From NCBI RefSeq assembly GCF_042310355.1, contig NZ_JBHJMR010000005.1, forward strand, positions 1 to 64,000: DNA of 64,000 nt, read 5' to 3'. The notes beneath the pieces were generated by a model. It worked only from the letters and a program-made list of their open reading frames with translations. It ran no database searches and had not been told where the DNA came from. Of this stretch, positions 58,044 through 64,000 are shown piece by piece. Source of the stretch: Wenzhouxiangella sp042310355. Its GTDB lineage: Bacteria; Pseudomonadota; Gammaproteobacteria; Xanthomonadales; Wenzhouxiangellaceae. Made by a program: the position numbers and the translations under genes. Positions within the stretch are counted from its first letter, which is position 1. The number at the start of each line of letters is the position of its first letter.

Positions 58044-59072
58044 TCAGGAACGGATCGTTGCCTGGGCGTTGGCGTCGGCCAGGAGTTTCTCGAAGTACTC
58101 GATGGTGCGATTCAGGCCGGTTTTCAGGTCGGTTGTGGGCTCCCAGCCGAGTTTGTCCCTGGCCCTTGTGATATCCGGGCAGCGGCGGACGGGGTCGTCG
58201 GCCGGGAGGGGGGCGTGGATCAGTTGGCTTTTGGAGCCGGTCAGGTCGATGACGGTTTCGGCCAGTTGGCGGATGGTGATTTCGGTCGGGTTGCCCAGGT
58301 TGATGGGGCCGGTGACTTCGTCGGGGGTGGCCATGAAGTTCACGAAGCCGTCGATGAGGTCGTCGACGTAGCAGAACGAGCGCGTCTGGTTGCCTTCGCC
58401 GTAGATGGTGATGTCCTGGCCCTGGAGGGCCTGCATGATGAAATTCGACACCACGCGGCCGTCGTTGGGGTGCATGCGCGGGCCGTAGGTGTTGAAGACT
58501 CTAGCGACCTTGATGGCCAGGCCGTGTTCGCGGTGGTAGTCGAAGAACAGGGTCTCGGCGCAGCGCTTGCCTTCGTCGTAGGTCGAGCGCGGGCCGATGG
58601 GGTTGACGTTGCCCCAGTAGTCCTCGGTTTGCGGGTGCTGCGTGGGGTCGCCGTAGATTTCTGACGTGGAGGCCTGGAAGATCGGGCATTTCAGGCGCTT
58701 GGCCAGGCCCAGCATGTTGATCGCGCCGTGCACGGAGGTCTTGGTCGTCTGGACCGGGTCGTGCTGGTAGTGCACGGGCGCGGCCGGGCAGGCCAGGTTC
58801 CAGATCTCGTCGCCCTCGACGTAGAGCGGAAAGGTCACGTCGTGGCGCTGGAATTCGAAGTGCGGGTGGTTGTGCAGGTGGCGGATGTTGTCCTTGCTGC
58901 CGGTAAACAGGTTGTCGATGCACAGCACGTCGTGGCCGTCGTCGATCAGCCGGTCGACGAGATGGCTGCCCAGGAAGCCCGCGCCGCCGGTGACGATGAC
59001 CTGTTTTCTTAGGGTGTAGGCTCGCTGCGCTCGCGTTTTTTCGTTCTTTTGTTCGTTTGTTCTTTCGTTCAT
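58044..59072 (-). CDS. UDP-glucuronate decarboxylase (UDP-xylose synthase)
   Basis: The protein has 342 residues. VIVTGGAGFLGSHLVDRLID, NLACPAAPVHYQHDPVQTTK, FQASTSEIYGDPTQHPQTED, YWGNVNPIGPRSTYDEGKRC (Tyr-x3-Lys) and RVFNTYGPRMHPNDGRVVSN are diagnostic of UXS-type SDRs, which convert UDP-glucuronate to UDP-xylose. The N-terminal NERTNEQKNEKTRAQRAY is encoded by TTCGTTC-like repetitive sequence, and no start codon exists closer to the NAD motif. No Shine-Dalgarno precedes ATG 59072. It is the first gene after leader B. Confidence 0.92.
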   Translation of the reverse strand: MNERTNEQKNEKTRAQRAYTLRKQVIVTGGAGFLGSHLVDRLIDDGHDVLCIDNLFTGSKDNIRHLHNHPHFEFQRHDVTFPLYVEGDEIWNLACPAAPVHYQHDPVQTTKTSVHGAINMLGLAKRLKCPIFQASTSEIYGDPTQHPQTEDYWGNVNPIGPRSTYDEGKRCAETLFFDYHREHGLAIKVARVFNTYGPRMHPNDGRVVSNFIMQALQGQDITIYGEGNQTRSFCYVDDLIDGFVNFMATPDEVTGPINLGNPTEITIRQLAETVIDLTGSKSQLIHAPLPADDPVRRCPDITRARDKLGWEPTTDLKTGLNRTIEYFEKLLADANAQATIRS

Positions 59073-59093
59073 GGGGCTGGGGGCTTTAAGAAG

Positions 59094-59132
59094 GGTTCAG
59101 GTTTCAGGGTTCAGGTTTCAGGGTTCAGGGAA
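59094..59132. repeat. Heptamer tract in the 5' leader of the UDP-xylose synthase gene
   Basis: Five GGGTTCA/GGTTTCA units lie between ops copy B and the start codon, inside the transcribed leader. Confidence 0.8.
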
Positions 59133-59196
59133 AACAACGGGTTCCCGGGGGCTCGTCTGCGGCATTGCCGAGTGGTGTGCTTCTGGCTGGGTTTGG

Positions 59197-59209
59197 GCAC
59201 GCTACCGCC
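59197..59209 (-). promoter_or_regulatory. ops element (RfaH recruitment site), copy B
   Basis: The minus strand reads GGCGGTAGCGTGC, identical to copy A, located 125 bases upstream of the UDP-xylose synthase start and directly after the hairpin. Here the GTG leads only into a 29-codon frame that ends in the heptamer tract, so no regulator gene is present. Confidence 0.8.
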
Positions 59210-59229
59210 ATTGGGTGCGGCCCCAATGG
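59208..59229 (-). promoter_or_regulatory. Leader hairpin B beside ops
   Basis: Arms CCATTGGG / CCCAATGG are identical to those of leader A, with a 6-base loop. The conservation of both arms and position between the two leaders suggests a function, such as pausing at ops. Confidence 0.75.
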
Positions 59230-59253
59230 CCGTTGGAATCGGTGAACCAGGAG

Positions 59254-59271
59254 GTGTTCAAGCTTGAACGT
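59254..59271. promoter_or_regulatory. Palindrome B, possible MarR-type operator
   Basis: TGTTCAAGCTTGAACG has the same TTCAA-x2-TTGAA symmetry and the same place in the leader as palindrome A, though the outer GGCC arms are not kept. Confidence 0.55.
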
Positions 59272-59367
59272 GCCTGGCCGTGGTGACGGGGAAGGGGCGC
59301 TCGAATATCGGGTTTCCGGGAGGCGCTGGATTCGGAAATCCCCCGTTTTTCGCCAGCGTTGGCGGGG

Positions 59368-59396
59368 ATTCTAGGTAGGTTGGGTGGGGTTGTCAA
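59368..59396 (-). promoter_or_regulatory. Sigma-70 promoter B
   Basis: On the minus strand TTGACA (59396-59391), a 17-base spacer and TAGAAT (59373-59368) repeat exactly the promoter A hexamers and spacing. The whole promoter-to-ops interval is about 200 bases in both leaders. Confidence 0.75.
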
Positions 59397-59489
59397 AGCG
59401 GGTTGGGTTTCGGTTTTTTGGTGCGGCGCGGGTGGCGTTGGGGGTGGCTTTGCCGTGAGGGGGTCGGCGTAGCTGTGAGGCGGGCTTCT

Positions 59490-59575
59490 TAGGATGTGTG
59501 GAGGCCGGAGGCCGTAACGCATCGGCTGCGGTTGGGTTTGGCTGATGCGTTGCGCTGGCGCTCCACGCATCCTAC
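59490..59575. repeat. Long hairpin repeat, full unit 3
   Basis: Same family as units 1 and 2, with the central GCGCTGGCGC variant of the right arm and a T in place of the first G. Confidence 0.9.
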
Positions 59576-59739
59576 GGTCGACGATACCGGGGTTTACGGT
59601 TTACGGTTTGCGGATCACGGGCCACGGACTTCGATTGGGCGTGGCTGATGCGTTGCGCTTCGCTCCACGCATCCTACGGTCGTCTGGGTGTTTTGGTTCG
59701 GCGCTGATGGTGGTGGGGCGTTGACGGTTGTTGGGCTTC

Positions 59740-59826
59740 GTAGGATGTGTGGAGGCCGAAGGCCGTAACGCATCGGCTGCGGTTGGGGTTGGCTGATGCG
59801 TTGCGCTGGCGCTCCACGCATCCTAC
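59740..59826. repeat. Long hairpin repeat, full unit 4
   Basis: Full unit, with GGCCGAAGGCC replacing GGCCGGAGGCC in the left part. Confidence 0.9.
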
Positions 59827-60083
59827 GTTAGACGGTTCCGCGGTTTCCGGTTTCCGGACCACGGACCACGGACTCCGCTTGGGTTTGGCTGATGCGTTGC
59901 GCTTCGCTTCACGCATCCTACGGTCGACGATTCTGCGGTTTACGGTTTACGGTTTACGGACCACGGATCACGGATCACGGATCACGGATCACGGGCTCCG
60001 CTTGGGTTTGGCTGATGCGTTGCGCTTCGCTCCACGCATCCTACGTTCATCTGGGTGTTCTGTTTCGGGTCGGGGTTGGGTTC

Positions 60084-60170
60084 GTAGGATGTGTGGAGGC
60101 CGGAGGCCGTAACGCATCGGCTGCGGTTGGGTGTGGCTGATGCGTTGCGCTGGCGCTCCACGCATCCTAC
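60084..60170. repeat. Long hairpin repeat, full unit 5
   Basis: Full unit. The flank to its left (GGGTGTTCTGTTTCGGGTCG and following bases) recurs almost unchanged next to the unit at 63863-63949. Confidence 0.9.
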
Positions 60171-60197
60171 GGTTGGTTGGTCGGTTGGTTTTTCGGG

Positions 60198-61295
60198 TTA
60201 GCGGCGGAAGTGTTGGAGGTTTTGCTGGATTCTGGGGCGTTCCTGGGTGGGGAGGGTTTCGGTTTCCAGGAGCTGTTCGGCCAGGGTGGTGGCGGTTTTT
60301 CGGTTGCCTGTCCAGTAGCTGGCGACGGCCAGTTCGTCCTTGGCGCGCCATTGGTAGACGCTGGCGTCGACGAAAAGGATGTCCCGGGGCCTCGGGATGT
60401 CGGCGGCGCGGGTGGCGAACAGGTGGGCTAGGGCGTGTTCGCCGCGTTCGCGGTGTATGCGGGCGAGTTCGACCAGGGGTTCGGCGCGTTGGGGGCGGTT
60501 GTTCCAGGCGGCTAGGTAGGCGCCGACGGTTTCATCGCGCGCTGCGCCGGTCTTTTCCATCAGGCGCGCGGCTTCGAACAGCGCGCAGTAGACCTCTTCG
60601 TCCCAGCCGCCCATTTCGGCGCGGCGGCGATAGGCTGCCAGCGCGCGGGCGTGTTCGCCGGCGTCGCGCAGGCTCTGGGCCAGGTAGAACTGGTAGCGGG
60701 CGTTGTCGGGCTCGGCGTCCAGGGCGGCGGCCAGGGTGCGGGCGTCCTCGAGGTATTTCTGCCGCGCGGGCCTGCGGTTGCGGGCGCTGTCGAAGTGACC
60801 GACTTGCGACAGGCCTTCGAGCACGGCCTGCTGGAACGGCTGCTCGCTGGCGAGGAACTCGTGCAGCACGCCTTCGAAGTGCCAGGGGTGGTCGGCGCGC
60901 AGCAGGCGCGGCAGGTAGAACTCGTTGCTGCCGCCGGGGCGCTGGCGGATCTGCCAGGCCTGGATGTCGCGGCGTTCGGGCAGCTCGAATCCCCGGTCGA
61001 TGATCAGTTCCTCGTCGGCGTCGATCAGCAGCAGCCAGTCGCCTTGGTTGCGCGCCAGCGCCAGGGCTTCGCTGCGGTTGTGGCCGAAGTCGACCCACTC
61101 GCGCCGGTGCAGCTCGCCGGGCCGGTCGGCGAGCAGGGATTCGATGCGCGCGGGGGTGTCGTCGGTCGATCCGGTGTCGACGATGCACCAGCGCGTGACC
61201 AGCGGCCTGACCGAGGCCAGGCAGCGCTCGATCACGTGCGCTTCGTCGCGCACGATCATGACCAGGCAGATGTCGGGTGTTTCAGTCGATGTCAT
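60198..61295 (-). CDS. GT2 glycosyltransferase with TPR-like C-terminus
   Basis: The protein has 365 residues. ICLVMIVRDEAHVIERCLAS, WCIVDTGSTDDTPARIESL and WLLLIDADEELI give the GT-A fold with the D-A-D metal motif, in the subfamily of bacterial GT2 proteins that carry tetratricopeptide repeats. Helical pairs between about 190 and 350 (ARYQFYLAQSLRDAGEHARA, PLVELARIHRERGEHALAHL) fit such repeats. It likely glycosylates a protein or short acceptor rather than a lipid intermediate. It diverges from the exported proteins at 61.4-63.5 kb. Confidence 0.82.
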   Translation of the reverse strand: MTSTETPDICLVMIVRDEAHVIERCLASVRPLVTRWCIVDTGSTDDTPARIESLLADRPGELHRREWVDFGHNRSEALALARNQGDWLLLIDADEELIIDRGFELPERRDIQAWQIRQRPGGSNEFYLPRLLRADHPWHFEGVLHEFLASEQPFQQAVLEGLSQVGHFDSARNRRPARQKYLEDARTLAAALDAEPDNARYQFYLAQSLRDAGEHARALAAYRRRAEMGGWDEEVYCALFEAARLMEKTGAARDETVGAYLAAWNNRPQRAEPLVELARIHRERGEHALAHLFATRAADIPRPRDILFVDASVYQWRAKDELAVASYWTGNRKTATTLAEQLLETETLPTQERPRIQQNLQHFRR

Positions 61296-61306
61296 ACCGA
61301 TATTTC

Positions 61307-61335
61307 TTGTGCCGCCGCTCGGGCTCCGCTAATCT
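61307..61335 (+). promoter_or_regulatory. Candidate promoter of the IPTL-CTERM gene
   Basis: TTGTGC (61307-61312), a 17-base spacer and TAATCT (61330-61335) form a plausible sigma-70 promoter 36 bases upstream of the start codon. Matches to consensus are moderate. Confidence 0.4.
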
Positions 61336-61370
61336 TGTTCGCAGAGGGTATCTACTGCAAGGGGATTGCT

Positions 61371-62093
61371 TTGAAATTCAGAAACTTTTCCATCGCCGCC
61401 TGCCTCCTGCTAGCGGCCGGGTCGTCGTGGGCCGGTATTTCCGTCGGCAGCGGCGGGGCCATCTCTCTGGGGCAGGGCGCGCTCGACCTGGGCGGCGGCA
61501 ATCTCGTCATCGACGGGCAGTTCGACCTGGGCGGCGGTGCCGTTTCGGCGGTCGGCGACGTGATCATCACCGGCACGCTCGACGGCGGCAGCGGCGCGCT
61601 CTCGCTGGGCGGTGACTGGATCAACGATGGTGCCTTCGACGCCGGCAGCAGCCAGGTGTCGATGACCGACGATGCCGGCGACGATTCGCTGATCATGGGT
61701 GCCTCGACTTTCAATGCGCTGTCGCTGACCAGCTCGGCCGGCGGCGGCTTCGTGCTCGAGAGCGGGCTGACGCAGCGCGTGACCAATGCGCTGACCATCC
61801 TGGGCGCCAGCGGCCAGCCGGTGCAGATCCGCAGCAGCTCACCGCCGCAGGTGGCCGAGCTGGTGCTCGACCCCGGCGGCAGCCAGAACATCGCCTTCGT
61901 GGGTGTCTCCGACGTGCACGCCACCGGCCAGCACCTGGCGCCGAACGAGACCAACCAGGGCGGCAGCGGCAACGCTTTCGGCTGGTTCGGCATCGGCCCG
62001 CTGGCGGTGCCCACCCTGTCGATCGGCGGGCTGATCCTGCTAATCCTCGCATTCTTCGGCGTGGCGCTCTTTCGCCGCGGCGGCGTTACCTGA
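61371..62093 (+). CDS. Exported IPTL-CTERM domain surface protein
   Basis: From TTG 61371, with AAGGGG six bases upstream, the protein has 240 residues. A signal peptide (LKFRNFSIAACLLLAAGSSW, cleaved near A-G) is followed by repeating Gly-rich beta segments (SVGSGGAISLGQGALDLGGG, TLDGGSGALSLGGDW) and then a C-terminal AVPTLSIGGLILLILAFFGV plus ALFRR tail. That tail is an IPTL-CTERM-type sorting signal: P-T-L motif, membrane segment, Arg cluster. Such proteins are processed by an exosortase-like protease and often tied to exopolysaccharide. No sortase gene is in the window. Confidence 0.82.
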   Translation: MKFRNFSIAACLLLAAGSSWAGISVGSGGAISLGQGALDLGGGNLVIDGQFDLGGGAVSAVGDVIITGTLDGGSGALSLGGDWINDGAFDAGSSQVSMTDDAGDDSLIMGASTFNALSLTSSAGGGFVLESGLTQRVTNALTILGASGQPVQIRSSSPPQVAELVLDPGGSQNIAFVGVSDVHATGQHLAPNETNQGGSGNAFGWFGIGPLAVPTLSIGGLILLILAFFGVALFRRGGVT

Positions 62094-62124
62094 CAAAAAC
62101 CCCGTTCAAAGAGGGAATGATTCC

Positions 62125-63528
62125 ATGAAACGAGCCTTGCGCTACACCCCGCTTGCCGCGGCCATGACCGCCGCCCTGTTTGCCCACAACGCCAGCGCGC
62201 AGAACGACGTGGTCGTTCAGGCGCCGCCGGGCGGTACCGTGCAGATCCAGGACGCGGCCGGCAATACCGTTCATCTCCAGGTCAACGACGACGGCACGCT
62301 GACTCTGCCGGGTATCGGGGGTGATACCGAGCAGACTTCCGTATTGTGCTTCGAGGCCGGCAGCGGCGTGGTGGGGCCGTGTACCGCCACGGCGGCGATT
62401 GGCCCGACCGGGCCGACGGGTCCGACCGGTCCGATCGGCCCCACGGGGCCGACCGGTGCGCAGGGGCCGACGGGCGCGGACGGTGCACAGGGGCCGACCG
62501 GGCCGATGGGTTCGACCGGCCCCGTTGGGCCGACCGGAGCCGACGGCGCGCCGGGTCCGACGGGCCCGCAGGGCGCTCCCGGGCCGACGGGGCCCGTCGG
62601 GCCGACCGGCGCGATGGGGGATACCGGGCCGCAAGGAATTCAGGGTCCGACCGGGCCTGTCGGGCCGATTGGCCCGACCGGCGCACAGGGTCCGACCGGT
62701 GCGCAGGGTTTGCAGGGGCCGCAGGGCGATACCGGCCCGGCCGGTCCCACCGGACCGACTGGCCCGATCGGCCCCACCGGTTCAACGGGTGACATGGGCC
62801 CGCCCGGCCCCCCCGGCCCAGTCGGCCCGATAGGCCCCATGGGTCCGCAGGGACTGCAAGGTGATACGGGTCCGGCCGGCCCGACCGGGCCCACCGGATC
62901 GACCGGCGCCACGGGTCCCATGGGCCCGACCGGTCCTGCCGGCGACAGCTACACCATCGGCACCGGCCTGGAAGAAGACGCCGGCCTGCTGACGCTGCAG
63001 CGTACCGGCTGTTCGTCGGGGCAGGTGCTGCAGTACGACGGAACCAGCTGGTCGTGTGTGACGCCGGCTTCCGGCGGGGGACGTGGGTTCGATGTGCTGA
63101 TCAACGGTACGTCGATCGACGATCCGTCGGAGGATCTGGCCTACCTCGGCTTTACCGGCGACGGCCTGGCTTTTCTGACCACTGAGAATTACCAGTTGGA
63201 GCTCCGCGACAACCAGTTGCAGCGGGCCTATATCCTGTATGCCAATGCCGGCTGTTCCGGCACCGCGCGTGTTTATGCGGCGGAAGGCCAGACCGGAAGC
63301 GCGTTCCCGGGCGACTTGTTCCAGAGCAACGGCACTGCCTACTACGTGGACAAGGCCGCGACTGTGGCTTCATTCGCCTACCAGTCGTTCTACGACTTCG
63401 CTGCCAGCGCGTGCAGCGACACGACCAGCAGCGACCCTGCTGCGCCTTTTCTGGGCAACAACGCCGGCGTGACCGGGTATTCGATCGCGGATCCGACGAA
63501 CATGGTGACTTCGTTCCAGAGGAACTGA
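62125..63528 (+). CDS. Exported collagen-like protein rich in Gly-Pro-Thr triplets
   Basis: The protein has 467 residues. A signal peptide ends ...FAHNASAQ (about 26), followed by a small beta domain and then about 60 uninterrupted Gly-x-y triplets (roughly 92-275) dominated by Gly-Pro-Thr. The C-terminal 190 residues start with GQVLQYDGTSWSCV, a trimer-forming motif found in fibre proteins, and contain four or five Cys. Start ATG 62125 has GAGGGA eight bases upstream. In Bacillus BclA, similar Gly-Pro-Thr stretches are O-glycosylated on threonine; here that is inference supported by the adjacent glycan locus. Confidence 0.9.
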   Translation: MKRALRYTPLAAAMTAALFAHNASAQNDVVVQAPPGGTVQIQDAAGNTVHLQVNDDGTLTLPGIGGDTEQTSVLCFEAGSGVVGPCTATAAIGPTGPTGPTGPIGPTGPTGAQGPTGADGAQGPTGPMGSTGPVGPTGADGAPGPTGPQGAPGPTGPVGPTGAMGDTGPQGIQGPTGPVGPIGPTGAQGPTGAQGLQGPQGDTGPAGPTGPTGPIGPTGSTGDMGPPGPPGPVGPIGPMGPQGLQGDTGPAGPTGPTGSTGATGPMGPTGPAGDSYTIGTGLEEDAGLLTLQRTGCSSGQVLQYDGTSWSCVTPASGGGRGFDVLINGTSIDDPSEDLAYLGFTGDGLAFLTTENYQLELRDNQLQRAYILYANAGCSGTARVYAAEGQTGSAFPGDLFQSNGTAYYVDKAATVASFAYQSFYDFAASACSDTTSSDPAAPFLGNNAGVTGYSIADPTNMVTSFQRN

Positions 63529-63613
63529 TTGGTTTTGGTTGGTTTTTTGGTGCGTTGGTGTTTTGGGGCGGCGCGGATGGCGTTGGGGGCGGCTTTGCCG
63601 TGAGGCGGGCTTC

Positions 63614-63700
63614 GTAGGATGTGTGGAGGCCGAAGGCCGTAACGCATCGGCTGCGGTTGGGTTTGGCTGATGCGTTGCGCTGGCGCTCCACGCATCCTAC
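63614..63700. repeat. Long hairpin repeat, full unit 6
   Basis: Full unit with the GGCCGAAGGCC variant. It lies 85 bases downstream of the collagen-like gene stop and could act as a 3' hairpin for its mRNA. Confidence 0.9.
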
Positions 63701-63862
63701 GGTCGACGGTTCCGCGGTTTACGGTTTACGGTTAACCGACCACGGGCCACGGACCACGGACCACGGACCACCGACTCCGCTTGGGTTTGGCTGATGCGTT
63801 GCGCTTTGCTCCACGCATCCTACGTTCATCTGGGTGTTTTGTTTCGGGTCGGGGTTGGGTTC

Positions 63863-63949
63863 GTAGGATGTGTGGAGGCCGGAGGCCGTAACGCATCGGC
63901 TGCGGTTGGGTTTGGCTGATGCGTTGCGCTGGCGCTCCACGCATCCTAC
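63863..63949. repeat. Long hairpin repeat, full unit 7
   Basis: Full unit whose left flank matches that of unit 5, so a segment larger than the hairpin itself has been duplicated. Confidence 0.9.
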
Positions 63950-64000
63950 GGTCGACGATTCCGGGGTTTACGGTTTACGGGTTCCGGACCACGGACCACG

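Larger units (their letters stand above)
59397..60197. repeat. Repeat array upstream of leader B
   Basis: No gene is supported in these 800 bases. Full hairpin repeats lie at 59490-59575, 59740-59826 and 60084-60170. Right-half units lie at 59635-59678, 59879-59921 and 60002-60043. Heptamer tracts (GGTTTAC, GGTTTCC, CCACGGA, TCACGGA) fill most of the space between, at 59593-59630, 59838-59875 and 59934-59996. Confidence 0.9.
63529..64000. repeat. Repeat array at the right end of the window
   Basis: No gene is present in these 472 bases. Full hairpin repeats lie at 63614-63700 and 63863-63949, a right half at 63781-63823, and heptamer tracts (GGTTTAC, then CCACGGA) at 63715-63772 and from 63963 to the window edge. 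Confidence 0.9.

Noticed and set aside
59397..60197. Possible CRISPR array from spaced repeats
   Set aside because: Repeat units are long imperfect palindromes with unequal spacing, half units and repetitive spacers, and no cas gene is in the window.
62640..62921. Collagen-like frame on the minus strand
   Set aside because: The complement of Gly-Pro repeat DNA also encodes Gly/Pro triplets. Only the plus strand has a signal peptide, ribosome-binding site and terminal domain.
59615..63944. Short frames beginning MRGAPAQRISQTQPQPMRYG and similar, found at many hairpin repeats
   Set aside because: The same peptide appears at each repeat copy because it is encoded by the hairpin repeat itself. 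There is no ribosome-binding site and no selection on frame.

Overview
The window is one side of a very large surface-polysaccharide locus in a GC-rich Gram-negative bacterium, most likely a gammaproteobacterium. The indicators are RfaH-type ops elements, an EPS-associated MarR-family regulator, an IPTL-CTERM surface protein, and genome-wide-looking hairpin repeats of a kind seen in Xanthomonadales/Chromatiales relatives. I cannot name the genus from sequence alone. From about 61.3 kb down to position 1 every gene I accept is on the minus strand, mostly with ATGA-type start/stop overlaps. I therefore read the locus as one or two very long co-transcribed units running right to left.

Right edge (60.2-64.0 kb): a TPR-bearing GT2 glycosyltransferase (minus strand) diverges from two plus-strand genes for exported proteins, an IPTL-CTERM protein and a Gly-Pro-Thr-rich collagen-like protein. 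Dense arrays of hairpin repeats and 7-bp tandem repeats surround them.

Sugar-nucleotide block (53.6-59.1 kb): UDP-glucuronate decarboxylase, UDP-glucuronate 4-epimerase and a UDP-sugar 6-dehydrogenase, interleaved with an MqsRA toxin-antitoxin pair, a chimeric HicB and four-helix-bundle genes. A promoter with a conserved leader (promoter, palindrome, hairpin, ops element) precedes the decarboxylase at about 59.2-59.4 kb.

Toxin-antitoxin island (45.9-52.9 kb): about eight complete, damaged or orphan modules (VapBC x3, HicAB, HigBA-like, HEPN/MNT, an unusual HicA-like/HTH pair, orphan MNT and Phd genes). A second copy of the promoter/palindrome/hairpin/ops leader lies inside it at 50.9-51.1 kb, and there the ops element contains the start codon of the EPS-associated MarR-type regulator.

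Biosynthetic region (0-45.9 kb): a fused ATP sulfurylase/APS kinase makes PAPS for four or five sulfotransferases scattered downstream. There are two nonulosonic-acid (sialic-acid-like) gene sets: a full NeuB with an SpsF-type cytidylyltransferase, and a SAF-less NeuB with a NeuA-HAD fusion. Four candidate sialyltransferase-type enzymes are present (one with GT52-like motifs, three with a GT42/DUF115-like fold). A CDP-glycerol pair, a capsule-type transferase, a pyruvyl transferase, GT4/GT2 glycosyltransferases, many methyltransferases, two ATP-grasp enzymes, two 2-oxoglutarate oxygenases, an asparagine-synthase-like protein without its nucleophile, a polysaccharide deacetylase, an ABC flippase and an O-antigen-ligase/polymerase-like protein complete the set. 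The likely product is a sulfated, nonulosonate-containing, heavily decorated polymer or glycoprotein glycan. A lower-GC stretch (about 17.6-26 kb) with ISL3-family transposase remnants and a frameshifted sulfotransferase looks recently acquired.

Heptamer tandem repeats are found only right of about 43 kb. In several genes they have entered coding sequence, most strikingly as an in-frame cassette inside the UDP-sugar dehydrogenase.
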